A stretch of DNA of 35,397 nucleotides from Gemmataceae bacterium (GTDB taxonomy: Bacteria; Planctomycetota; Planctomycetia; Gemmatales; Gemmataceae): positions 1 through 35,397 of the forward strand of contig JANWYO010000197.1 of assembly GCA_025055215.1 (NCBI GenBank). The letters run 5' to 3'. Below are positions 1 to 7,574 of this stretch, piece by piece (within the stretch, counting starts at the first letter, position 1; every line of letters starts with the position of its first letter). The notes under the pieces are model-generated. The model ran no database searches, was not told where the DNA came from, and saw nothing but the letters and a program-made list of their open reading frames with translations. The position numbers and the translations under genes are program-made.

Positions 1-960
1 AGTGTCAACACGCCATTGGTCACCGACAAGCTCACCTGCACCGGGTTGCTGCCAGCGTCGATGTCGCTGATGGAGATGGCATTCCCGCCGCTCGACGAGA
101 AGACGAGGTTCGTGTTCATCAGCGTCGTCTGGCTGCCCGGCACGGTGTTGACCGGTGCGTCGTTGACGGCCGTGACGGTGATCGTGACCGAGTCGGTATC
201 ACTGAGCGAACCACCCGAACCGCTATGGCCTTGGTCGTTGGTGGTGATGGTGAGCACCGCCGTGCCGTTGAAATTCGGGGTCGGCGTGTAGAACATTCCG
301 TTCAGGGCGTTGTTGATGTTGGCGATGGTGCCGGTGAAGGTCATGGTCGCGTCCGCCGTGCCATCACCGACCGAGAACGTCAGCCCCGTCGTGCCGCTCA
401 GTGTCAGCACACCATTGGTCACCGTCAGCGTCACCTGCACCGGGTTGCTGCCGGCGTCCACGTCGCTGATGGAGATGGCATTGCCGCCGCTGGAGGAGAA
501 GGTGCGGTTCGTGTCCTCGTTGGTCGTTTGTGCCCCCGGGACCGTGTTCACCGGCGGGTCGTTGACGGCCACCACCGTGATGGTGACGCTGTCGGTGTCG
601 CTCTTGGCGCCGCCTGTACCGGAGTGCCCGAGGTCATTGGTAGTGATCGTCAGGACGGCGGTACCGTTGAAATTCGGGGTCGGCGTGTAGAACATCCCGT
701 TCAGGGCGTTGTTGATGTTGGCGATGGTGCCGGTGAAGGTCATGGCGCTGGAGCCATTGCTGCCGCTGGTGAACGTCAGCCCCGTCGTGCCGCTGAGTGT
801 CAACACGCCGTTGGTCACCGACAACGTCACCTGCACCGGGTTGCTGCCGGCGTCGGGGTCGGAGATGGAGATGGCATTGCCGCCGCTGGAGGAGAAGGTG
901 CGGTTGGTGTCCTCGTTGGTGGTTTGTGGCCCCGGGACGGTGTTCACGGGGGCTTGGTTC
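1..960 (-). repeat. Tandem Ig/cadherin-like repeats 3-5 (about 396-399 bp units)
   Basis: Three in-frame units begin near 960, 563 and 164 on the minus strand; the last is cut by the window edge. The unit length is 132-133 codons: the stretch around 292-345 recurs at 691-744, exactly 399 bp away, with almost no nucleotide change. Each unit encodes PPVNTVPG...TNEDTNRTFSSSGGNAISISD...TFTGTIANINNALNGM. The near-identity at DNA level suggests recent duplication or ongoing homogenisation. Confidence 0.85.
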
Positions 961-3857
961 GCGCCACTACTGCCAGCAATCGGTGCAAAGGCAACCCCGC
1001 GGAACGACGTGTTCGGTGGGGCAGTCGCGAGGGTAGTGGCCGTGCCGCTGACGGCGCCGTTGTAACCGGTGGTGTCCACGAAGGTGTACAGCGTGCCACC
1101 GGCGGGATTGCTGCCGCCGGTGGTGGCGAAGAGGGTGACGGTATTGCCGGAGACAGACGCGGTCAAGCCGCGGGCGCCGGCGGCAGCGATATTCCCGTTC
1201 GACACCCAATTACCCCCGACCAGGGAGTACTTCTGGATTTCGCCACCATCGTCGGCGACGTACAGGGTATCGACGCCGCTGACCGTCGTTGTGAGGTCGG
1301 CGAAGAAGAAGCTGTACGGGCTGCCGGCGGTGGGAAAGCCGGGAAGATTGGTTAGCGATTGCCCGGAAGTCGTCGGCGTGCCGGTGCCAACGGTGGCGAC
1401 GCGGTATGTCGTGCCGGAAGCGGTGGAGATGTACAGCTGGCCGGCAAAGATATTCACCACCCGGATGTTCGTCAGGTCGGTGCTCAGCTGCGTGGAGGAG
1501 ATGCCGCCGAGGGTGGTGTGGCGGATGCCACCGGCGCCACCCACGAGCCAGATGTTGGTGCCGTCGTAAACCGCGGAGCGGATGTTGTTGCCACTGGCGG
1601 CGTCGTCGAGGACGGTCGTGGTGTTAATGACGGCATTGGCATCGACGATGCCGACGACGCGCTTGACCGCCGTGCTCGCCTGCCCTGAAGGGTTCGGGGT
1701 GCCGACGGCCGCATCGTAGCCGGTGATCGCCAGGAACTGTCCGTTGGGGGAGCGCGTCAGTTGACCTTCGGAGGTGGAATCGTCCTTGGCGGTCAGGCGG
1801 TTATTAGGGCCGGTGGTCACTGCCGGCACCGGGACCGACTGGACCAGGAGGCCGGTAACGGTGTACTCGTCGAGGAAGACGCGGGTGGCATTGCCGCTGG
1901 GGGTCGTGCTGCCGTCGCCCACGCGGTAGATGACCAGGTTGCCCGGGGTGAAGGGGTTGACGTTGACGACGGTGATCGCCACCGTGTCGGTATCGGTCTT
2001 GGGGCCACCCGAGCCGCTGTGTCCCTGATCGTTGGTGGTGATGGTGAGGGTGGCGGGACCGGAGTATCCCGACGTCGGCGCGAAGACCAGGCCGTTGAGG
2101 GCCGCATTGATGTTCGTCAGCGTGCCGGTGAAGGTCATCGTCGGATCGGCGGTGCCGTCGCCGCTGGAGAACGTCAGTCCACTGGTGCCGCTGAGCGTGA
2201 GCAGGCCGTTGGTGACGCTGAGGGTGACTTGCACCGGGTTGGTGCCCGCATCGGGATCCGAGATGGCCACGGCATTGCCGTTGGCGGTGGAGAACACCAG
2301 GGAGATGTTTTTGTTGGTCGACTGGGGCCCTGGGACGGTGTTCACCGGGGGCTGATTCGCGGTTGACGTCACGGTGATCGACACGGTGTCAATGTCGGAC
2401 TGGGGCGGCCCGCCTGTATGGCCCAGGTCATTGGTGTGGATGCTGAGTGTGTAGGTGCCGACCGGCGCCCCCATGGGCCGGAAGTACATGCCGTTCAGGG
2501 CGGCGTTGATGTTGGCGATGGTGCCGGTGAAGGTCATCGTGGGGTCGGCGGTGCCGTCGCCGACGCTGAACGTCAGACCACTCGTGGTGCTCAGGGTCAG
2601 GTGGCCAGTCGTTACCGTCAACGTCACCTGCACCGGGTTGCTGCCGGCGTCGGGGTCGCTGATGGAAATCTGGTTGGACCCGGAAAAGGTGAGTGTGCCG
2701 GTGTCCACGACCGTTTGCGGCCCCGGAACGGTGTTCACCGGAGGCTGATTCGCTGAAGCGACCGGCGCCCACGCCACACCCCGGAAAGCAATGTTCGCCC
2801 CGGCCGTGACAATCACGTTGGGGATGCCGGAGATCGTGCTGTTGTAACCGGAAGGGTCGGTCAGCTGGATCAGCTGCGTGCCGTTGGTGGCGTAGAGGGT
2901 CACGCTGGTACCACTAACGGTGCCGGTCAACCCGCGGACCGTCCCCACGCCGGACGACACCGAGCCGTTAGCGACCCAGTTACCGGACACGAGCGAGTAT
3001 TTCTGGATCGACCCCGGCGTATCGTCAGCGACGTACAGGGTATCGACGCCAGCCACGGAGGTGCTCAGATCAGCGAAGAAGAACGAGTAGGGGCTGCCGG
3101 TGGTCGGAAACCCTGGGAGGTTGGTGATCGTCTGGCCGGACGAGGTGGGCGTTCCCGTGCCCACAGTGCCGACGCGGACGGCGGATCCCGAAGCGGTGGA
3201 AATGTAGAGCTGGCTGTCGAAGATATGGACTTGACGAAGATTGGTCACGGTGGTGCTGAGTTGGGTCGAGGTGGTGGCGCCGAGGGTCGTATGACGGATA
3301 CCCCCCGCTCCTCCGGTGACCCAAATGTTGGTGCCGTCGTAAACGGCACTCCGCGGGTTGTTACCATCGGCGAAATCCGTCAGCGCCGTGGAGGTGTTGA
3401 CCACGCCAGCGGCATTGACGATCCCGACCGTGCGGTTCACAGTGGCCGCGGCCGTGCCGGAAAGGCTGCCACTCCCTCCGAGGTCGCGGGCGTAGCCCGT
3501 CAGGGCCAGGAACTGTCCGTTGGGGGAGCGGGTGAGCAAGCCCTCGGAAGTGGCCGTGCCGCTGGCGATCAGCTGCCGGTTGCTGCCCGAGACGGTGGTG
3601 GGCATCGCGATCGACTGCACCAGCACGCCCGTGACCGTATACTCGTCGAGAAAGACGGCGTTGCCGGTGTTGGTCAGGGTGGAGGTGCCGTCACCGACGC
3701 GGTAAATGACCAGATTGCCGGGGGTAAAAGGCGCCGGCAAAGTACGATCTTCGAGCAGTTCCAGCAGCGGAAGCCAGCGTCGCGACCTTGCGAGGCGCGG
3801 CTTCCGCCGTTGTTCGCGTGTTCGAATCCACCACTTCCGGATCGCTCGCCAAAACAT
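1..3857 (-). CDS. Giant secreted repeat protein with LExLEDR N-terminus, two propeller-like modules and cadherin/Ig-like repeats (3' end beyond window)
   Basis: The minus-strand frame is open from ATG at 3857 to the window edge (1285 codons, no stop), so only the N-terminal part is visible. The start has an AGGAGG 8 nt upstream. Residues 1-35 are very basic and end in LLELLEDRTLPAP, the LExLEDRxxP signature seen at the N-termini of many large planctomycete extracellular proteins. Residues about 36-365 form a beta-propeller-like module (FTPGNLVIYRVGDG, FLDEYTVTG, TSEGLLTRSPNGQFLALTGY, SAVYDGTNIW, DTLYVADD). Two Ig/cadherin-like repeats of about 132 residues follow (about 367-632; NQPPVNTVPGPQT, ISISDPDAGSNPVQVTL, MTFTGTIANINAALNG, LTITTNDQGHSG). 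The whole plan then recurs: a second propeller at about 634-962 and three more repeats, the last cut by the edge. The protein is probably cell-surface or exported and adhesive or structural. That role is inference; no catalytic motif was seen. Confidence 0.9.
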   Translation of the reverse strand, partial: MFWRAIRKWWIRTREQRRKPRLARSRRWLPLLELLEDRTLPAPFTPGNLVIYRVGDGTSTLTNTGNAVFLDEYTVTGVLVQSIAMPTTVSGSNRQLIASGTATSEGLLTRSPNGQFLALTGYARDLGGSGSLSGTAAATVNRTVGIVNAAGVVNTSTALTDFADGNNPRSAVYDGTNIWVTGGAGGIRHTTLGATTSTQLSTTVTNLRQVHIFDSQLYISTASGSAVRVGTVGTGTPTSSGQTITNLPGFPTTGSPYSFFFADLSTSVAGVDTLYVADDTPGSIQKYSLVSGNWVANGSVSSGVGTVRGLTGTVSGTSVTLYATNGTQLIQLTDPSGYNSTISGIPNVIVTAGANIAFRGVAWAPVASANQPPVNTVPGPQTVVDTGTLTFSGSNQISISDPDAGSNPVQVTLTVTTGHLTLSTTSGLTFSVGDGTADPTMTFTGTIANINAALNGMYFRPMGAPVGTYTLSIHTNDLGHTGGPPQSDIDTVSITVTSTANQPPVNTVPGPQSTNKNISLVFSTANGNAVAISDPDAGTNPVQVTLSVTNGLLTLSGTSGLTFSSGDGTADPTMTFTGTLTNINAALNGLVFAPTSGYSGPATLTITTNDQGHSGSGGPKTDTDTVAITVVNVNPFTPGNLVIYRVGDGSTTPSGNATRVFLDEYTVTGLLVQSVPVPAVTTGPNNRLTAKDDSTSEGQLTRSPNGQFLAITGYDAAVGTPNPSGQASTAVKRVVGIVDANAVINTTTVLDDAASGNNIRSAVYDGTNIWLVGGAGGIRHTTLGGISSTQLSTDLTNIRVVNIFAGQLYISTASGTTYRVATVGTGTPTTSGQSLTNLPGFPTAGSPYSFFFADLTTTVSGVDTLYVADDGGEIQKYSLVGGNWVSNGNIAAAGARGLTASVSGNTVTLFATTGGSNPAGGTLYTFVDTTGYNGAVSGTATTLATAPPNTSFRGVAFAPIAGSSGANQAPVNTVPGPQTTNEDTNRTFSSSGGNAISISDPDAGSNPVQVTLSVTNGVLTLSGTTGLTFTSGSNGSSAMTFTGTIANINNALNGMFYTPTPNFNGTAVLTITTNDLGHSGTGGAKSDTDSVTITVVAVNDPPVNTVPGAQTTNEDTNRTFSSSGGNAISISDVDAGSNPVQVTLTVTNGVLTLSGTTGLTFSVGDGTADATMTFTGTIANINNALNGMFYTPTPNFNGTAVLTITTNDQGHSGSGGSLSDTDSVTITVTAVNDAPVNTVPGSQTTLMNTNLVFSSSGGNAISISDIDAGSNPVQVSLSVTNGVLT
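963..3750 (-). repeat. Duplicated propeller-like module (about 3750-2757 and 1957-963)
   Basis: Both segments encode the same series of blocks: FTPGNLVIYRVGDG, VFLDEYTVTG.LVQS, TSEG.LTRSPNGQFLA.TGY, RSAVYDGTNIW, GGAGGIRHTTLG, STQLST, G.PYSFFFADL, VDTLYVADD, IQKYSLV.GNWV and FRGVA.AP. Each copy is about 330 residues. Kelch- or NHL-like propeller folds are my reading of the beta-rich repeated blocks and are not proven. Confidence 0.75.
1960..2752 (-). repeat. Tandem Ig/cadherin-like repeats 1-2
   Basis: Two further copies of the same unit begin near 2752 and 2358 on the minus strand, each opening with the codons for NQPPVNTVPGPQ. They are more diverged from each other than the copies at 1-960 are. 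They lie between the two propeller-like modules, so the gene is a duplicated block of propeller plus Ig array. Confidence 0.8.
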
Positions 3858-3865
3858 AGATGCTG

Positions 3866-3871
3866 CCTCCT
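3866..3871 (-). promoter_or_regulatory. Ribosome binding site fixing the start of the giant repeat protein
   Basis: The minus strand reads AGGAGG here, followed by 8 nt and the ATG at 3857-3855. It is a near-perfect Shine-Dalgarno sequence and decides the start over any upstream alternative. Confidence 0.75.
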
Positions 3872-4421
3872 GATGTCCAGCGACCCCCTGTCCCGAATTC
3901 GCTGGGCCTCAAAAACGTTCCCTTGACACCGATCCTTCCCCCTGGCTCGCACATGACCCGGTACCCCGGCGTTTCCTTGGCCCGAAAAGCAACCTCCTAT
4001 CCCGCGCGGTCTTCCTGGGATTCGGCCTGCCCAGCCAAGTTATGGGGGTGAAGCGTCAACCTTGTACGTATAAGGTCCGCCAGCAGCGAAACAACGAATG
4101 TCCCGGTAATTCACCGAAACCTAACGAATTCTTAATGAGCAGCCCTCCGTTCGCTCGATGCTTTGCGCCCGTTTGGAGGGCAATCGCTGGAGGTTCGAGA
4201 AGTCTAGCGCGCTCGAGTGTGGCTTGGCGGAGGGATTGATGAATTTGGCGTGACAGGGCGGAGAGTGTGCGGCGGCCGAGGGCGGGTAGGCCTGCGAGAC
4301 AGGCACAAGGCGGCGTGTAGCTGTGACAATCGATCCAATTTCCGCCGGTGTGCATTTGCATTCCGGGAATTTCTGACCTAGGCTAGCAACGAGGCAGCTG
4401 TCAGCTTTGGTGGCAGTTGCT
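3872..4421. other. Spacer upstream of the giant gene, no supported gene
   Basis: Short open frames occur on both strands (for example 4056-4361 and 4121-4441 on the minus strand). They lack a good ribosome binding site and their predicted proteins have no recognisable features. The segment must hold the promoter of the minus-strand giant gene and probably that of the plus-strand riboswitch transcript, but I find no convincing -35/-10 pair. Confidence 0.5.
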
Positions 4422-4668
4422 GGGGCAGGCCTCGTGTCCAAGCCCGGACCACAACGCCTTGCATCCTCGAAAGGGCTAACCCGCTCGAAAGACGGGCTCG
4501 CAAAGCCATGGGCCTTCGGTCACAGGGCCGATGGTCGCCAGGCTGCCGAAGGGATGGGCAGGCGAAGAGCCCGTCCGTCCCCGGGTGCCCAGTACCCTCT
4601 CCGCGTGCCGCTGGGCGCTCGCTCCCGGTTCGGGGACCGGCTTTGCCGGTTACATGAGGTCCTGCCCC
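4422..4668 (+). other. Long-range 12-bp helix (candidate antiterminator) enclosing the riboswitch
   Basis: GGGGCAGG at 4422-4429 is complementary to CCTGCCCC at 4661-4668, and the adjoining CCTC (4430-4433) to GAGG (4656-4659), with a single bulged T at 4660. This helix would use the CCCC that the terminator needs for its 3' arm, so the two folds exclude each other. It brackets the whole aptamer, as expected of an antiterminator or of a large closing stem. Confidence 0.5.
4462..4556 (+). promoter_or_regulatory. Cyclic di-GMP-I (GEMM-I) riboswitch aptamer
   Basis: The + strand aligns by eye, element by element, with the known GEMM-I fold. P1 is CATCC..TCG (4462-4469) pairing with CGA..GGATG near 4547-4556. 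The conserved AGGGCTAACC is at 4472-4481. P2 is CCCG/CGGG, capped by a GAAA tetraloop at 4487-4490. The core GCAAAGCC is at 4499-4506 and contains the adenine expected to stack between the two guanines of the ligand. P3 follows (GGGCCT pairing with AGGGCC), then the 3' strand GGTCGCCAGGCTGCCGA, which matches the consensus GGUAGC..GGGUUACCGA. The family binds cyclic di-GMP and controls transcription or translation of the gene downstream, here presumably the repeat protein starting at 5002. A covariance-model score was not computed. Confidence 0.75.
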
Positions 4669-4679
4669 GCCGTTTTTTT
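4626..4679 (+). terminator. Intrinsic terminator forming the riboswitch expression platform
   Basis: The stem is CGG (4626-4628) and CGGGG (4631-4635) pairing with CCCCG (4665-4669) and CCG (4670-4672), with a two-base TT bulge. It encloses an inner hairpin, ACCGGC-TTT-GCCGGT (4636-4650). Seven T residues (4673-4679) follow immediately. The 3' arm overlaps the sequence that pairs with 4422-4433, so terminator and long-range helix compete. Confidence 0.65.
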
Positions 4680-4778
4680 GAACCACGTCGCCTGATCCGT
4701 CGCCAACTGTATGTAGATGCTCAAGCGCCTGGCGCTGTCGCCTCGGCGCGTGGCGAATAGCTGCGCGGGGTGGCGTCA

Positions 4779-4809
4779 CCGCCGCCCGCCCAGCATGGGC
4801 GGGCGGCGG
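4779..4809. repeat. Perfect 13-bp GC hairpin, 5-nt loop
   Basis: CCGCCGCCCGCCC (4779-4791) and GGGCGGGCGGCGG (4797-4809) are perfect inverse complements around AGCAT. There is no T-run on either side. It lies between the riboswitch terminator and the gene at 5002. It may be an RNA structural element or a pause site; similar palindromes recur at other gene borders in this window. Confidence 0.7.
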
Positions 4810-5001
4810 TTGCGCGTCGGCCAGCGAGCATGCTTCATCCTTCCGCGGCGCTGACGCAACCCCAACTGGGCGTCAAGGACACAACTTTTCCTCAAGTTCG
4901 GCTTTCCGATGGCCGATGATCTGATGAGGGGCGCTGCCGGCCGTTGGCCCATCTGAAGCCGGCGGCCATGTCCTGCTCTGCCCTGTCTAAGGATCGGTCG
5001 G

Positions 5002-6192
5002 ATGCGATGCCTTGTCGTCGTGGCGCTTGTCCTGGCGTGGGAAGTCACGGAAGCTGCGGGCCAATTCGGCCGACGGCGGCCCGAGGCCGCTGGCCGGCCG
5101 GGTCAACCGGCCCCGGCGTTGAGTGCAGCGGCTACCGGGAGCCAAAGCTCGTTATTTTCCGCGACCAAGCCTGAGGCGCTCATTCGTTTTGATCCTCTAT
5201 CGGTTGAGGTGCGCCGCTACGGGGATCGCTGGCAGCTGCGAGCGGGACAACAAGTGATCAAGGACTTCGGCACGGAAAGCGATGCCCGGCAGGCCCTGAA
5301 CCTGATTCGGACCCTTCGGTTGACGCACTACGGCGCCATCGGCTCGCCCCAGCCCGTGCTCGAATACTGGCTGGCGGACGGCAAGGTGCCGCCGCCGCTT
5401 CGGACCAGCAACCCGCCGCTGGAATTTGATCCCACCAGTCTTCGGCTGGAGCAGCTGCATGGGCAGTGGTTTGTGCGCGACGACCGTCAGCCGTTGTTCT
5501 GCTTCGGCGCCCACGCCGCCGAGGCCCGGCAGGCCCTCGAGGTTCTTCAGAAATACGGCTTCAACCAAGCGTACTACGTGGGGCAGCCGCTCCCCGCCTT
5601 GATGTACTTAAGCACCAGCCAGGAGAAGGCTCGTCCCGTGCCCGGACCGATGGCGTTCAGCGGCCTGGTGCAGAAATCGCCGGCCCTGACCGATCCGCGG
5701 GCAACGCTCCTGCAAGTGCAGTCGCGACAGCTGAGCATGCCACCCCTGACACCGGAAAGCGGCCCCGCCGCCGGAACGCGCTCGGCGTTGACCTGGCAGC
5801 TGGTGCTGGGCACCAATTGCCTGGCCGACTTCGGCCCACACGAACGCGAGGCCCGCGCCGCCTTGTGGACCTTGCAAAACCCCCGCTTCGTGGCAGTGCC
5901 GGCTCTAGGGCGGCCGGCTCGGGCCGCGAGCTGTTTTCTTGTCAACAACCAGCACGTTGCCCCGGGTCAGGCGAACGTCGTGCGACGCCGTTTCCGCCCG
6001 GAGTCGCTTTCCGTGGGGCAACGGGACGGGCACCACGTTCTCGTGGAGAATGATCGGGTTGTCCTCGACCTCGGAAGCGACGCCGAGCACGCCCGCCAAG
6101 TGCTTCAACTCATCCAGCGATTCGGCTTGAATCAGCTGACGCAGGTGGGAACCAACGCCGACGTCTTCTATATCCTGGGACGCGAGCGCTGA
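5002..6192 (+). CDS. Exported protein with four internal repeats, function unknown
   Basis: 396 residues. ATG at 5002 follows AAGGA by about 8 nt and gives a short hydrophobic leader (MRCLVVVALVLAWEVTEAAG), so the protein is probably exported. The rest is four related repeats of about 63 residues at about 62-124, 141-203, 237-315 (degenerate) and 331-392. The shared pattern is FDPxSL, a Trp or His near position 15, DFG/DLG, then EARQALxLIQ+FGxNQ, VGxP and a closing YxL. No catalytic residues or known domain are recognised. Linkers are Pro/Ala-rich. The gene is the first on the + strand after the c-di-GMP riboswitch, so its expression may follow the motile/sessile signal; this is inference. 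It converges with ackA, with only 5 bp between the stop codons. Confidence 0.85.
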   Translation: MRCLVVVALVLAWEVTEAAGQFGRRRPEAAGRPGQPAPALSAAATGSQSSLFSATKPEALIRFDPLSVEVRRYGDRWQLRAGQQVIKDFGTESDARQALNLIRTLRLTHYGAIGSPQPVLEYWLADGKVPPPLRTSNPPLEFDPTSLRLEQLHGQWFVRDDRQPLFCFGAHAAEARQALEVLQKYGFNQAYYVGQPLPALMYLSTSQEKARPVPGPMAFSGLVQKSPALTDPRATLLQVQSRQLSMPPLTPESGPAAGTRSALTWQLVLGTNCLADFGPHEREARAALWTLQNPRFVAVPALGRPARAASCFLVNNQHVAPGQANVVRRRFRPESLSVGQRDGHHVLVENDRVVLDLGSDAEHARQVLQLIQRFGLNQLTQVGTNADVFYILGRER

Positions 6193-6197
6193 CACCT

Positions 6198-7397
6198 TTA
6201 CGGCCGCAGTCCGAGCACGCGGCAAGTCTCCCGAGCGACGGTCATGTCTTCGCGGGTGGCGATGACCAGGATGCGTGCCGGGGAGTCGGCCGTGGCGATG
6301 TCGGCATCCGGTCGGCAGGCGAGGTTGGCGGCGGCATCGAGGTGCAGCCCGAGGAAGGCCAGGCCAGCACACGTCTCAGCCCGGACCTCGGCGGAATTCT
6401 CGCCCACTCCAGCGGTGAAGATCAAGGCGTCGAGGCCGCTGAGGGCAGCGGTCATGGCCGAAATCCCCTGGCGGAGTCGGTGGACGTACACGTCCAGAGC
6501 CAAGCGGGCGAGGGGCTGGCCGGCCTGGGCGGCGGCCCGGACGGCCCGCATGTCGGCCAAGCCGCAGAGGCCCAGAAGGCCCGACTCGTAGTTCAAGGCG
6601 TGGTCGAGTTGCTCGGGAGTCATCCCCTTGCGGCGAAGGAGGTGCAGCAGCACGCCGGGATCGACCGAGCCGCTGCGGGTGCCCATTACCAAGCCCTCCA
6701 GCGGGGAAAAGCCCATGGTGGTATCAACGCTAACGCCATCGCGGATGGCGGCCAGCGAGCAGCCGTTTCCCAAGTGGGCGACGACGAGGCGGCCGGCCGG
6801 TCGGCCGGCCGCCGCCAGCATCGCCGTCGCCCGGGCCGCGCAGTACGCATGGCTCAAGCCATGAAAACCGTATCGGCGGATCCCCCACTCTTGGTACCAG
6901 CGGTACGGCAGGGGATACACCCGGGCCGCTGCCGGCATCCCGGCGTGAAAGGCCGTGTCAAAAACCGCCACCATGGGCACCCCCGGAAGCGCCGCCTCCG
7001 CGGCCTCAATCCCCGCCAGATTAGCCGGGTTGTGCAGCGGTGCCACCTCTGCCAAGGCCGCGATGGCCCGCTTGACGGCACCATCGATCCGTACGCTGGT
7101 GGTGTATACGTCTCCTCCATGCACCACGCGATGTCCCACGGCGACGATGGCGCCGCTGTCTGCAAGCGCCGGCCCTTCTTCGTGAAGGAGGCTGAGCACC
7201 GATTCGACCGCGTCGCGATGCGACGTCAGCGGGCCGGGCATCGACTTGGTTTCCGTCCGACCGGCGGCCTGCCATCGCAGCTGCACGGGACTCAGGCCCC
7301 AATCGACGACCCCGCTGCCGAGCACCGCTTCGCCCACGGCGTCGATCACACTGAACTTGAGGCTGCTGGAGCCCGCGTTGAGGACCAGGATTTTCAC
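6198..7397 (-). CDS. ackA: Acetate kinase
   Basis: 399 residues, the usual length. Acetate kinase transfers phosphate between acetyl phosphate and ADP, making ATP from overflow acetate, and runs in reverse for acetate uptake. The GTG start at 7397 is chosen because it begins the conserved first strand VKILVLNAGSSSLKF; the open frame extends 52 codons further upstream without conserved sequence. Family signatures in order: NAGSSSLKF, GHRVVHGG, FDTAFHAGMP, YGFHGLSHAYC, HLGNGCSLAAI, DTTMGFSPLEG, GTRSGSVDPG and FTAGVGENSAEVR. No phosphotransacetylase or phosphoketolase gene is adjacent. AGAGGGA about 10 nt before the GTG could serve as ribosome binding site. Confidence 0.95.
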   Translation of the reverse strand: MKILVLNAGSSSLKFSVIDAVGEAVLGSGVVDWGLSPVQLRWQAAGRTETKSMPGPLTSHRDAVESVLSLLHEEGPALADSGAIVAVGHRVVHGGDVYTTSVRIDGAVKRAIAALAEVAPLHNPANLAGIEAAEAALPGVPMVAVFDTAFHAGMPAAARVYPLPYRWYQEWGIRRYGFHGLSHAYCAARATAMLAAAGRPAGRLVVAHLGNGCSLAAIRDGVSVDTTMGFSPLEGLVMGTRSGSVDPGVLLHLLRRKGMTPEQLDHALNYESGLLGLCGLADMRAVRAAAQAGQPLARLALDVYVHRLRQGISAMTAALSGLDALIFTAGVGENSAEVRAETCAGLAFLGLHLDAAANLACRPDADIATADSPARILVIATREDMTVARETCRVLGLRP

Positions 7398-7497
7398 GAC
7401 GATGGTCCCTCTGGTCCGGCCGTTCGGCCGGGGCGTGTTGGCCTGATTCTCGGCCTGGAGTAGTACGCAAGTTTCAAGATGGGGAAGCTCCGCGCGC

Positions 7498-7546
7498 AAA
7501 AACACCGCCCGCCGTCTCGACCCAGGTATGGCCCGACGGCGGGCGG
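7498..7546 (-). terminator. Intrinsic terminator of the DUF1549-DUF1501 operon
   Basis: Read on the minus strand after the DUF1501 stop, CCGCCCGCCGTC pairs with GACGGCGGGCGG over 12 bp (plus-strand positions 7535-7546 and 7505-7516), with an 18-nt loop. TGTTTTT follows. It lies between the stop at 7575 and the ackA start at 7397, so it would insulate ackA from the upstream operon. Confidence 0.75.
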
Positions 7547-7574
7547 TTGTCAACGCCCCGCGTCTTGGTCGAGG

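Noticed and set aside
1-2752. Repeats as a possible CRISPR array
   Set aside because: The period is about 396-399 bp, the repeats are in frame and translate to Ig-like domains, and there are no short direct repeats with unique spacers.
225-3926. Long plus-strand open frames at 225-1355, 1761-2366, 3225-3926 and others
   Set aside because: They are shadows of the minus-strand giant repeat gene in GC-rich DNA. Their proteins are Arg/Gly/His-rich with no motifs, while the minus frame is open throughout and encodes clean repeats.
4056-4441. Minus-strand open frames of 101-106 codons
   Set aside because: No ribosome binding site, mutually overlapping in different frames, and no recognisable protein features.
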